DNA from: an uncultured Peptococcaceae bacterium
GTDB lineage: Bacteria; Bacillota; Limnochordia; Darwinibacteriales; Darwinibacteriaceae
Reading direction: 5' to 3'
Length of the DNA: 23,217 nucleotides
NCBI GenBank assembly: GCA_937988745.1
Contig: CALKAR010000077.1
Location: forward strand, 1 to 23,217
A program made the translations under genes and the position numbers. The notes under the pieces are model-generated. The model saw nothing but the letters and a program-made list of their open reading frames with translations. It had not been told where the DNA came from and made no database searches. Position 1 is the stretch's first letter, and each line of letters opens with the position of its first letter. Positions 15,399-22,702 of this stretch are shown piece after piece.

Positions 15399-15866
15399 GT
15401 GAAAAAGTACGGACTCGCCATGGTCCTAGGCATCACCGCTTTGATCTTCGCTCTAAGTTTTTCGGCATCGGCACAGTTGTCAACTGCAGACGAGTTGGCT
15501 GCTCTCTTGGATGACCTTTCAGGTGTGTTGGGAGAGTTAGTCAACAACGGCTTCACAATCGAACATTTCGAGCTGGACAGTCTTGGTCTCCAAGGCACTT
15601 ACCCAGTAGAATATCGCTTCGCAGCCGGATATGAATACATAATCGTAGGAATCGGTGGCCCAGCTATCAGCGACCTCGACCTTTACCTGTACGACAGTGA
15701 AGGCAACCAGCTGGCTCACGATCTAGAGTACGGGCGTTTCCCCACCCTACTCTTTGACGTAGAAGAGGAAGGAACGCTGCACATATTCTTCCGCAACTTC
15801 CGCCTTGCCAACGGCTACAGCGACATGTTCCCATATTACTTCTCTTTTGTGATTGCTGCTCGCTGA
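15399..15866 (+). CDS. Small secreted protein with a PPC-like beta domain
   Basis: A 155-residue exported protein. The N-terminus (KKYG followed by LAMVLGITALIFALSF and ASA) is a clear signal peptide with predicted cleavage after residue 25. The mature part begins with a short helical acidic segment, then a beta-rich domain with SDLDLYLYDSEGNQLA and LLFDVEEEGTLHIFF, a pattern like bacterial pre-peptidase C-terminal (PPC) domains that sit outside the cell on secreted enzymes. No catalytic module is attached, so its role is unknown. GTG 15399 has GGGAGG upstream; the frame extends to 15327 but without a ribosome site. A weak promoter candidate (TTGTTG 15274, TATATT 15295, 15-bp spacer) lies upstream. 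It is monocistronic. Confidence 0.78.
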   Translation: MKKYGLAMVLGITALIFALSFSASAQLSTADELAALLDDLSGVLGELVNNGFTIEHFELDSLGLQGTYPVEYRFAAGYEYIIVGIGGPAISDLDLYLYDSEGNQLAHDLEYGRFPTLLFDVEEEGTLHIFFRNFRLANGYSDMFPYYFSFVIAAR

Positions 15867-15880
15867 GAAAAACTGAAAAT

Positions 15881-15909
15881 AAAGACCCGCTTGCTAAAGG
15901 CGGGTCTTT
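15881..15909. terminator. Bidirectional intrinsic terminator
   Basis: A 10-bp perfect stem AAAGACCCGC/GCGGGTCTTT with a 9-nt loop, followed by GCTTTTC on the plus strand and ATTTTC on the minus strand. It ends both the secreted-protein gene and the convergent YwgA-like gene. Confidence 0.88.
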
Positions 15910-15914
15910 GCTTT

Positions 15915-16457
15915 TCAGCCTCTGAGTCTAGTTATCATATCCTTACACTCTCTAATTGCTAAACGGGCTTCGTCGACCGAAATATGAGGTTTCAATTCAT
16001 TCATCCGTTTTGCCATTGATTTATCATCGAGGTTATCCTCATTAGCCAACAAATAATGGGCCGTTGCTAGTTTTTCTAATTCTCTCACGCCTTTATTGCC
16101 TAACTCCTTAGCAAGCGACTCTATTTTGTCCGTATATAGGTTTAGGGTCTTCGGAAATTTTTCCTTCAAGATATTGCTTTGACCACTCAGCATAAAGGCA
16201 GCCCCATAAGGTGGTGTGGGCACATATTTTAAAAGACCATCGGCTCGCATTTTCGTAAGCTCATCACTAAGGTCAAAAGAATATGGACCGTGCTTATATA
16301 GAACAAAGTTATAATCAAGTGGAACCTCTAGAATTGTCTTAAGGAAATAACTCGCTTTCTGAATATGCGTTTCCCCACACCAGCTGCCATGTGATCTTAA
16401 GTTCTCCACCAGCGATAGTAGAATAACTACCTTCTGCAGTCTTTTCAAACCAGTCAA
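15915..16457 (-). CDS. YwgA-like protein of unknown function
   Basis: A protein of about 181 residues resembling the B. subtilis YwgA family. The visible signature is an N-terminal LKRLQKVVILLSLVE helix, then IQKASYFLKTILEVPLDYNFVLYKHGPYSFDLSDEL, where YKHGPYS is the hallmark, followed by mostly helical sequence. Function is not known. The start is uncertain: TTG 16457 overlaps the HD-gene stop by four bases (TTGA), TTG 16448 has a better distance to GGGGGAGG, and a GTG at 16505 would run deep into the HD gene. The pair HD protein plus YwgA is also adjacent in B. subtilis (ywfO-ywgA), supporting a shared role. The local sequence is visibly more AT-rich than the neighbouring metabolic genes. 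Confidence 0.7.
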   Translation of the reverse strand: MTGLKRLQKVVILLSLVENLRSHGSWCGETHIQKASYFLKTILEVPLDYNFVLYKHGPYSFDLSDELTKMRADGLLKYVPTPPYGAAFMLSGQSNILKEKFPKTLNLYTDKIESLAKELGNKGVRELEKLATAHYLLANEDNLDDKSMAKRMNELKPHISVDEARLAIRECKDMITRLRG

Positions 16458-17782
16458 ACCTCCCCCTCGAGCCCAATAATGGATTCGCGGTTCCGCTTCA
16501 ACCAAACATGAGCAGATTCACGTATTTCGGGTGAAACGTAAACATATTCAAAGGCTACGATTGGCAAATCCTGAATAACTTTAGACAACAACGTCGACGG
16601 GACTACCCTACCATCATGTGTTAATACTGGGAAGTCCGGTGAACTTCCTCTTTGGAAGTATTTATCATACCTCACGCGTTCCTTCCCAAATTCTTCGCAG
16701 GCTGCTCTATATATTGCTTCGGCAGCTTCGGGATTTTCCCTTACGTCACTGGGATTTCTCTTATACAAGACACGAAAATGTTTGCGACTAACTATTCGAT
16801 CAGCCCACTCGTGACCCGCACTTCCAACCTTTCTGCTGGCATCGGCTATAGCTGAGAGTACTTCGTTATCTGTAAGATTAAGGAGATAATCGACTGATGG
16901 CTGAAACTTCCCGCCTGGAAGCCAAGCCGCAAGAAAATCTTTGAGATGAATGTCGTAGATCCTTCTCACCGGATGACAATAAAGCTGAGCAAACATGAAA
17001 TATCTAGCCAGCAGCAGAGCTTCCGCCGAATATAAGCCGCCTTCTTCCATCCCTAACGCTGGCATCGTAGAATCATCATCGATGTCCCAAGCTAATATCC
17101 GCAAGGTATCGATTAAACGATAATGATCAAATCTTCCATAAGCAACCCCTGCATGATAAGAATCGCGCAGCAGATAATCCATACGATCTGCCCCGAAAGC
17201 GTCACCAACTATGATCTCAGAAAGAATTGTCTCCCATTCCGTAAACCGAACATCGGGAAGCTCTTTAGGACCGACAGCTAACTTAATCACATGTTCTGGA
17301 TTAACAGGAGGCGTCATTTCTTGGAGAATCTTCGCTATCTCTTCTGATTGGATAAAACTGATGGTCAATTGCTCGTGATTACAGGATTCGGGTAGTAACT
17401 CATCCTCCGCAGCATGTGAAAAAGGGAGATGTCCCATGTCGTGGCAAAGTGCCGCTATGCGAAGGACGCGCCTCCAATAATCTCTTGTTTCTCTGGTGCA
17501 CAATTCCGGAAGTATTTCCTTCACTTTATAATGCCTGTTTTTTTCCGCTGTAATAGTATCATAAATTCGGGTTGCCAATTCCATTACTCCAAGGGAATGC
17601 TCAAATCGTCTATGAGTTGCCCCAGGATAAACCAGGTATGTCATGGCCAATTGATGAATATGCCTAAGTCTTTGAAAAGGTCTTGAATTCAGAATCTTAA
17701 TTTCATCTGAGTCTAGTCTAATGAACGAATGGATCGGATCACGAATTTCGTGAAAAATCTTAGCCAACGGCAGTTCCACCAT
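16454..17782 (-). CDS. HD-domain phosphohydrolase, SAMHD1/YwfO-like
   Basis: A 442-residue HD phosphohydrolase related to dNTP triphosphohydrolases such as SAMHD1 and B. subtilis YwfO. The metal site is complete: H62 (THRRFEHSLG), H114-D115 (ALCHDMGH) and D199 (GDAFGADRMDYLLRD). FQRLRHIHQL near 36-45 and the EIRDP start are typical of the family. Such enzymes hydrolyse dNTPs, affecting nucleotide pools and in some cases phage growth; the substrate here is not proven. The ATG at 17782 has a weak GAGGG just upstream. The gene has a perfect consensus promoter and its stop overlaps the start of the YwgA-like gene, indicating translational coupling. Confidence 0.88.
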   Translation of the reverse strand: MVELPLAKIFHEIRDPIHSFIRLDSDEIKILNSRPFQRLRHIHQLAMTYLVYPGATHRRFEHSLGVMELATRIYDTITAEKNRHYKVKEILPELCTRETRDYWRRVLRIAALCHDMGHLPFSHAAEDELLPESCNHEQLTISFIQSEEIAKILQEMTPPVNPEHVIKLAVGPKELPDVRFTEWETILSEIIVGDAFGADRMDYLLRDSYHAGVAYGRFDHYRLIDTLRILAWDIDDDSTMPALGMEEGGLYSAEALLLARYFMFAQLYCHPVRRIYDIHLKDFLAAWLPGGKFQPSVDYLLNLTDNEVLSAIADASRKVGSAGHEWADRIVSRKHFRVLYKRNPSDVRENPEAAEAIYRAACEEFGKERVRYDKYFQRGSSPDFPVLTHDGRVVPSTLLSKVIQDLPIVAFEYVYVSPEIRESAHVWLKRNRESIIGLEGEV

Positions 17783-17809
17783 CCCTCATCATTGAGCTCA
17801 CTTGAATCA

Positions 17810-17838
17810 ATTATACCGAACACGTGTTTGGTTGTCAA
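17810..17838 (-). promoter_or_regulatory. Perfect-consensus promoter with palindrome in spacer for the HD-YwgA operon
   Basis: On the minus strand TTGACA (17833-17838) and TATAAT (17810-17815) both match the consensus exactly with a 17-bp spacer. The spacer contains AACACGTGTT (17819-17828), a perfect 10-bp palindrome that could be an operator. Strong promoters of this kind are often repressed. Confidence 0.85.
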
Positions 17839-17864
17839 GATTCCAGTCCCATGACGATACGAAT

Positions 17865-17913
17865 AAGACCTCGTACTCGGAATTTAGTTCCATACAAGTC
17901 GAGGTCTTTTTTC
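17865..17913 (+). terminator. Hairpin with plus-strand T-run
   Basis: AAGACCTCG (17865-17873) pairs with CGAGGTCTT (17900-17908), with inner GGAA/TTCC pairing, followed by TTTTTCTC on the plus strand. The genes on both sides are on the minus strand, so the better T-run points in the wrong direction. It may still act weakly for the permease gene. Confidence 0.6.
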
Positions 17914-17949
17914 TCATTTGCAAACTTACCTATTTGATGTTTTCTACAG

Positions 17950-18999
17950 CTAAGCGCTCTCTTTCCGTTGGAAAAGTACTGCTAGAACTACGATGAGTCC
18001 TTTGAACGCTTCCCGGAGAAATGGTGGTACGCCGAAGAGGTTGAGAAGGTTATTCATGACGGCAATAATGAGCATGCCTAAGACGGTACCTAGGATCGTT
18101 CCCCGGCCACCACGCATAGTTGTGCCACCAACGACTGCTGCAGCAATGGCATCCATTTCATAACCGCTGCCTGCATTGGCGAAGTCCATTGAACCGATGC
18201 GGGAAACCTGGATCACAGAAGCAATACCTACCAGTACCCCCATGAGGGCATATGCCCCAATTTTTACCCGGTCCACATTCACACCGGAGAGCTGTGCTGC
18301 CCGCTCGTTTGAGCCTACCGCAATTACCTGGCGGCCGAAAACGGTTCGCTTCGAGACATAGATCAAGATAGCAGCAATGATAGCCCAGTAGACTATAGGC
18401 ATGAACATCAGCCGGTTGACTTGGAGGTTCGATATCTGAAGAAAGCCCCGCGGTACCCTTGGGTTATAACCCTGCATGAAGTGCTGAGTCACACTGCGCA
18501 GTATCTTCATGGATCCGAGGGTAGCTACAAAGGGAGCAATTCTGCCCTTGGTAATCAGGAGGCCTACGATTGCCCCGATCAAACAGCCCATGACAATGGC
18601 TGCTATAATCGCCAGGGCATAAGCAGGAACCCCAGTGATTCCCAAATTCCCAAGAAATCCCTTGGGTCCAGTATCTAACATCATCATAATAACAGCGCCA
18701 ATGGCAACGAGCGTCGATCCAACTCCGAGATCAATTCCACCGGTCAGAATTACAAAAGTCATGCCTAAGGCAATAATTCCAACAGCCGCGTTGTTCCGTA
18801 GAATATTGATCCAGTTGCGGGACCAAGCACTGAACCAATGGCCGACCGAATCATAATCGAATCCTAAGACTACCGTCTGCAGCACTATCAAGACCAGCAG
18901 AACTAATACCGTGCCGAAATTGGAATCCACAGAACGGCGGTTGCCCACCCATTGGCTGAATCTTGATTTCGAACTAGTTTCCATCGCTTTCATGTTCAT
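17950..18999 (-). CDS. Sugar ABC transporter permease, RbsC type
   Basis: A 349-residue inner-membrane permease of the ribose/galactose/xylose (BPD_transp_2) family, with about eight to ten hydrophobic segments after a polar N-terminal tail of some 25 residues. Diagnostic stretches are IIALGMTFVILTGGIDLGVGS, KGRIAPFVATLG, AVGSNERAAQLSGVNV, and AIAAAVVGGTTMRGGRGTILGTVLG, the last being the ATPase-coupling loop. It forms the channel for the substrate delivered by the binding protein at 20578-21507, driven by the ATPase whose stop lies 8 bp upstream. Either of two nearby ATG codons (18999 or 18993) could be the start. The sugar is not predictable from the permease. It is the last gene of the operon. 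Confidence 0.92.
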   Translation of the reverse strand: MNMKAMETSSKSRFSQWVGNRRSVDSNFGTVLVLLVLIVLQTVVLGFDYDSVGHWFSAWSRNWINILRNNAAVGIIALGMTFVILTGGIDLGVGSTLVAIGAVIMMMLDTGPKGFLGNLGITGVPAYALAIIAAIVMGCLIGAIVGLLITKGRIAPFVATLGSMKILRSVTQHFMQGYNPRVPRGFLQISNLQVNRLMFMPIVYWAIIAAILIYVSKRTVFGRQVIAVGSNERAAQLSGVNVDRVKIGAYALMGVLVGIASVIQVSRIGSMDFANAGSGYEMDAIAAAVVGGTTMRGGRGTILGTVLGMLIIAVMNNLLNLFGVPPFLREAFKGLIVVLAVLFQRKESA

Positions 19000-19007
19000 C
19001 CCTGCCT

Positions 19008-20498
19008 TTAACTTGCATCTAGCATCCCACCAGTTGCGAGCCTCATAATATCATGCTCGGTCATAGTACTGTTAGAGACCTCGCCTTGAATCACTCCCTG
19101 ATACATCACCAAGGCTCGATCGCAGATGCGGATGATTTCCTGAGCTTCACTCGAAAGGACCACAACAGCCAGACCTTCAGCAGCTAAGCCTAAAATTATT
19201 TCATAAATGTCTTCCTTGGCTCCCACATCCACCCCTTGGGTGGGATTATCGAGGATAAGCACCTTCGGCCGAGCTGCCAGCCACTTGGCTAAGACCACCT
19301 TCTGCTGATTTCCACCAGAAAGGGTATTGATATTATCATTCAGACGCTGCAGCCGGATGGCAAGCTTATCAATCTGCTCTTCGAAAATCTTCGTCTGGCG
19401 CTTTGTATCGATGGTCCCTCGCTGAGCATAAAACGGCCACGTGACAATGGAAGCATTCTCAAGAATATTCATATCCGATATAATACCATTCTCTTTGCGA
19501 TTCCTGGGAAGGTAGCCAATACCAAGGTTTAAGGCTTGTTCCGTACTCTGGATCCTTACTTCCCTGCCTTCCAAGAAAATCCGACCGCTCACGTACTCAT
19601 CTGCGCCAAATATTGCTTGGAACAGCTCGCTGCGTCCGTCGCCTAAAAGTCCTGTAAATCCGAGGATTTCTCCACTGCGAACCGAGAAGCTCACATTTCG
19701 AAAAGCAGACCTATGCGAAAGGTTCTCCACCCGCAAAACTTCCTCGCCAAGCTCTTGCTGTGAACCTTTCTGCTGGATGACGATCTCATGACCTACCATA
19801 AAGCGAGCCAGATCATCTGTGGTGACATCTGAAACCTGGCCTTCCGCTACCAGCATGCCATCGCGCAGTACCATATAGCGCTCACAGATCTCCATTACCT
19901 CGTTCAGCTTATGAGAAATAAAGATAATACCGACACCATGCTCTTTAAGCTGGCGCATCATCTGGAAGACTCGCTCAATTTCTGGATCGGTCAGCGATGT
20001 GGTAGGCTCATCCATGATGATCACAGAAGCATCCATCATAATAGCACGACATATTTCTACAATCTGTTTATAGGAAGCATCTAAGTCCCGGACCATGGTG
20101 CGAGGATCGAGGTCGATATTCATTTTTTTGAAAATCTCAACAGTCTCCGCCAGCATGCGATCAAGATCAAGGCGGCCCCAACGGTTCCGCAGCTCACGGC
20201 CGAGGAACATATTCTCATATACCGGAAGATCATTGATCAGGTTTAACTCTTGATGGATAAAAGCGATACCAGCATTCATGGATTCAGCCGGTGTGTGGAA
20301 GACCACCGGTTTGTCATGCAGATAGATAGTACCCGAATCCATAGGGACTACTCCACCTAAGATATTCATGAGAGTAGACTTGCCAGCGCCATTTTCACCT
20401 AATAAGGCGCATATTTCGCCGGCATTAATGGTAATGGAGACATCCTTTAAGACATGGTTGCTCCCAAACGATTTATTGATCTTTTCCATCCTGATCAT
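19008..20498 (-). CDS. Sugar ABC transporter ATPase with two nucleotide-binding domains, RbsA/MglA type
   Basis: A 496-residue double ATPase energising sugar import. The first domain has Walker A GENGAGKST (34-42), IIMDEPTTSL as Walker B and a changed signature LDASYKQ; the second has a degenerate Walker A (GLLGDGRSE), signature LSGGNQQK and Walker B LILDNPTQGVD. This asymmetry is normal for RbsA/MglA/XylG proteins. The start is ATG 20498, preceded at good distance by GGATGTGAT, a near match to the anti-SD complement; the frame extends to TTG 20528, inside the terminator region. It follows the binding-protein gene after a hairpin terminator and precedes the permease gene by 8 bp. Confidence 0.93.
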   Translation of the reverse strand: MIRMEKINKSFGSNHVLKDVSITINAGEICALLGENGAGKSTLMNILGGVVPMDSGTIYLHDKPVVFHTPAESMNAGIAFIHQELNLINDLPVYENMFLGRELRNRWGRLDLDRMLAETVEIFKKMNIDLDPRTMVRDLDASYKQIVEICRAIMMDASVIIMDEPTTSLTDPEIERVFQMMRQLKEHGVGIIFISHKLNEVMEICERYMVLRDGMLVAEGQVSDVTTDDLARFMVGHEIVIQQKGSQQELGEEVLRVENLSHRSAFRNVSFSVRSGEILGFTGLLGDGRSELFQAIFGADEYVSGRIFLEGREVRIQSTEQALNLGIGYLPRNRKENGIISDMNILENASIVTWPFYAQRGTIDTKRQTKIFEEQIDKLAIRLQRLNDNINTLSGGNQQKVVLAKWLAARPKVLILDNPTQGVDVGAKEDIYEIILGLAAEGLAVVVLSSEAQEIIRICDRALVMYQGVIQGEVSNSTMTEHDIMRLATGGMLDAS

Positions 20499-20526
20499 CA
20501 AATCACATCCACAGACAGTTCTTTTC

Positions 20527-20561
20527 AAAAAACGGCAGGAGGAGGCAGCGCCACCTCCTGC
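20527..20561 (-). terminator. Intra-operon terminator after the solute-binding protein gene
   Basis: On the minus strand GCAGGAGG pairs with CCTCCTGC, extended by three inner pairs beyond one mismatch, with a 3-nt loop (20535-20561), then CGTTTTTT. It sits between the binding-protein and ATPase genes, so part of the transcripts should stop here, giving more binding protein than ATPase and permease. Confidence 0.82.
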
Positions 20562-20577
20562 ACTCTCCTATTATATA

Positions 20578-21507
20578 TTAATATGGAGAATTTGCATCGA
20601 GGAAGTCTTGATAGTTGGTGCGGTCTACGATGGTGGTTGGGATAATGATTTCTCTCTCTACCTCTTCACCCTTGAGAACCCGCAGAGCCACGTCTACCGC
20701 ATCGCGGACCATGGCTGGGCTGTAGAGAGCAGACTGGATCCAGATATCATCGTTCTCAGGCATCATGAGGAAGTATTCCTGCATGCCGCCGCCACCGGTG
20801 ATGACCTTAATGTCAGTGCGGCCGGCTTCGCGAATAGCCTGCAGAGCACCGATAGATGTCTCGTCGTCCATGGAGTATACTGCATCGATTCTAGAATGAC
20901 GCACCAGAATGTCGGACATATCAGCTAAGCCGTCTTCCCGAGTAAACTGGGTAGCATAGCTGTGAATTGTCATGTTTGGAGCAATCTCAGCTACTGTATC
21001 AAGGAAGCCCTGCTTTCTCAAAGCGGATACGGAACCAGAAGAGGGTACTTCCAGCATGATAACTGTCGCTTCTGGGCCAACCTTTTCTACAACGTAGTGG
21101 GCACCCTGTACACCCATGTCATAGTTGTCACCAGCGATGCGGTAAATACCTTCCAGATCGATAACGATGTCGAAGTTAACGATCTCGATACCAGCATCAA
21201 GAGCTCTCTGCATAGGCACTTCCATACCTTCCCACTGTGGGAAAGCGACGATAGCTTCAGCGCCCCAAGTCATTAAGTCGTCGAGCTGTGCAGTCATTTC
21301 CTCAGCGTTATTGCTGGTCTGAATGCGGTATTCTACCTCATCCCCCAGCTCCTTGAGACGGTTCTCCGCGTGATATGCAACAGCTGCTACCCAACCGTGA
21401 GTTACTGCTGGAGCAAGTACACCGATTTTATACGCTGCTGCAGCAGAACCAGCAAACGCCGTCAGAACTAAAGCCAATACTAAAACTAGTGAAGCAAACC
21501 GTTTCAT
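20578..21507 (-). CDS. Sugar ABC transporter substrate-binding protein, RbsB type
   Basis: A 309-residue exported binding protein of the Peripla_BP_4 (ribose/galactose) class. Residues 1-25 form a signal peptide (KRF, a hydrophobic LVLVLALVLTAFAG core, AAA before YKIGVLAP) with a signal peptidase I type cleavage site; no lipobox cysteine is present. The mature part shows the usual pattern: an initial KIGVLAP strand, an NNAEEMTAQLDDL helix, GAEAIVAFPQ, and a SMDDETSIGALQAIREAG block before the last domain crossover. It delivers a sugar or sugar derivative to the permease/ATPase encoded downstream. The ATG has AAGGAGG (21515-21521) upstream. Lack of a lipid anchor suggests a true periplasm or weak association with the cell wall. 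Confidence 0.92.
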   Translation of the reverse strand: MKRFASLVLVLALVLTAFAGSAAAAYKIGVLAPAVTHGWVAAVAYHAENRLKELGDEVEYRIQTSNNAEEMTAQLDDLMTWGAEAIVAFPQWEGMEVPMQRALDAGIEIVNFDIVIDLEGIYRIAGDNYDMGVQGAHYVVEKVGPEATVIMLEVPSSGSVSALRKQGFLDTVAEIAPNMTIHSYATQFTREDGLADMSDILVRHSRIDAVYSMDDETSIGALQAIREAGRTDIKVITGGGGMQEYFLMMPENDDIWIQSALYSPAMVRDAVDVALRVLKGEEVEREIIIPTTIVDRTNYQDFLDANSPY

Positions 21508-21524
21508 TACCTGTCCTCCTTACA

Positions 21525-21540
21525 TTATTCTGTAGAATAA
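21525..21540 (-). repeat. Inverted repeat in the binding-protein gene leader
   Basis: TTATTCT and AGAATAA form 7-bp arms around two bases, just upstream of the ribosome site of the binding-protein gene. A second palindrome, CTGAGCTCAG, lies at 21563-21572. Either may be an operator or mRNA stem; no good promoter was seen with them. Confidence 0.45.
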
Positions 21541-21590
21541 CAACCGACCACCACTATAGCCCCTGAGCTCAGCTCTCACCCACCACCTCC

Positions 21591-22700
21591 CTACTCGAAG
21601 TCCGGTTCGCATGTGATCCAAGCCTCTCGCAGACTACTTTCTATCAAAGCTGCGGTGAGCTTGGTAATCCAGTGTCCCCAAGCAAAGGTGGGGTAATCAG
21701 TCTGGGAAGTCCGGATATTGTTATAGAAGTTACTTATTGAATTCAGCACGCAGTCTCCATATCCTTCCACATGTCCTGCTGGAACGCTGGTAAAATCCTG
21801 TAATTCAGGCTCGAATACAGCGGGTTCTTTGTAACGCATCTCGTTGATGCCGCCCCGTCTGCCGATCCAGATCATTTCAGGTTCTTCCTGCCTCCATCGC
21901 AGAGAGGCTTTCGAACCTACTATTTCAATCTCGAGATCATTCTTATGTCCACCGCTAATCTGTGATACGGTGAAGCTACCTTTCACGCCGTCGGTAAACT
22001 GCAGCAGCGCTGATGCCCAATCTTCTGTATCTACATCTACCCAGACACCTGTTTCTGGATCTTTCCGTCTCGGAATCATTGTTCCTAAGTCTGCAAAAAC
22101 ACGTTCAACCCGCCGACCTATTAGATACTGGGCTAGATCAAGCCAGTGGGTTCCGATATCGCCTAACGCTCGAGCAGGTCCGCCTTTGGCCGAATCGACA
22201 CGCCAGTTGAAATCATCTTCATACATCAGCCAATCCTGCAGGTAGTGACCGTGAACAGCTCGGATTTCGCCCAACTCTCCAGTATCAATGAGGTGTTTTG
22301 CCCACTGCACCGCCGGGAAATAGCGGTAGTTGAAATTGACACCCGCGGGCACATCCACTTCTTGAGCCAGAGCAGCCATGGTTTTCGTCTCATCAGCATT
22401 TAGTCCGAGAGGCTTTTCCGAAAAAACTGCTTTTCCAGCCTTGAGGCATGCCTCGTTGATTTCCAAGTGGAGATGGTTCGGGGTACAGTTGTGCACCACA
22501 TCTACATGGTCAGAGAAAACCAAATCCCGCCAGTCAGTAAAGGTGTGCTCAATACCATAGGAACCTTGGAGCTCATCGAGTTTCTCCCGCTTCGTGTGGG
22601 CAATTGCCGTGACCGTGACACCAGGAATTCTGCGCAGGGCATGGAGATGGACAATACCGATCATGCCTAGCCCGATGATCCCAACTCGAAGTCTTTCCAC
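21591..22700 (-). CDS. Gfo/Idh/MocA-family NAD(P)-dependent oxidoreductase
   Basis: A 369-residue oxidoreductase of the Gfo/Idh/MocA family, which oxidises or reduces sugars, inositols and sugar derivatives. The Rossmann nucleotide site is GIIGLGMIG (7-15), the catalytic motif EKP is at 95-97, and GDIGTHWLDLAQYL (180-193) carries the Asp/His pair (D181, H185) used in catalysis. Length is normal and there is no signal peptide. The GTG start has AGGAGGG six bases upstream, overlapping the end of the ROK gene; the ROK stop is only two bases away. An 83-bp gap leads to the binding-protein gene. The operon context suggests it transforms the sugar imported by this transporter. The exact substrate is unknown. 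Confidence 0.92.
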   Translation of the reverse strand: MERLRVGIIGLGMIGIVHLHALRRIPGVTVTAIAHTKREKLDELQGSYGIEHTFTDWRDLVFSDHVDVVHNCTPNHLHLEINEACLKAGKAVFSEKPLGLNADETKTMAALAQEVDVPAGVNFNYRYFPAVQWAKHLIDTGELGEIRAVHGHYLQDWLMYEDDFNWRVDSAKGGPARALGDIGTHWLDLAQYLIGRRVERVFADLGTMIPRRKDPETGVWVDVDTEDWASALLQFTDGVKGSFTVSQISGGHKNDLEIEIVGSKASLRWRQEEPEMIWIGRRGGINEMRYKEPAVFEPELQDFTSVPAGHVEGYGDCVLNSISNFYNNIRTSQTDYPTFAWGHWITKLTAALIESSLREAWITCEPDFE

Positions 22701-22702
22701 CG

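Noticed and set aside
20368..20928. 186-codon plus-strand frame across the ATPase/binding-protein junction
   Set aside because: It overlaps two well-supported minus-strand genes and the intra-operon terminator, and shows no family features.
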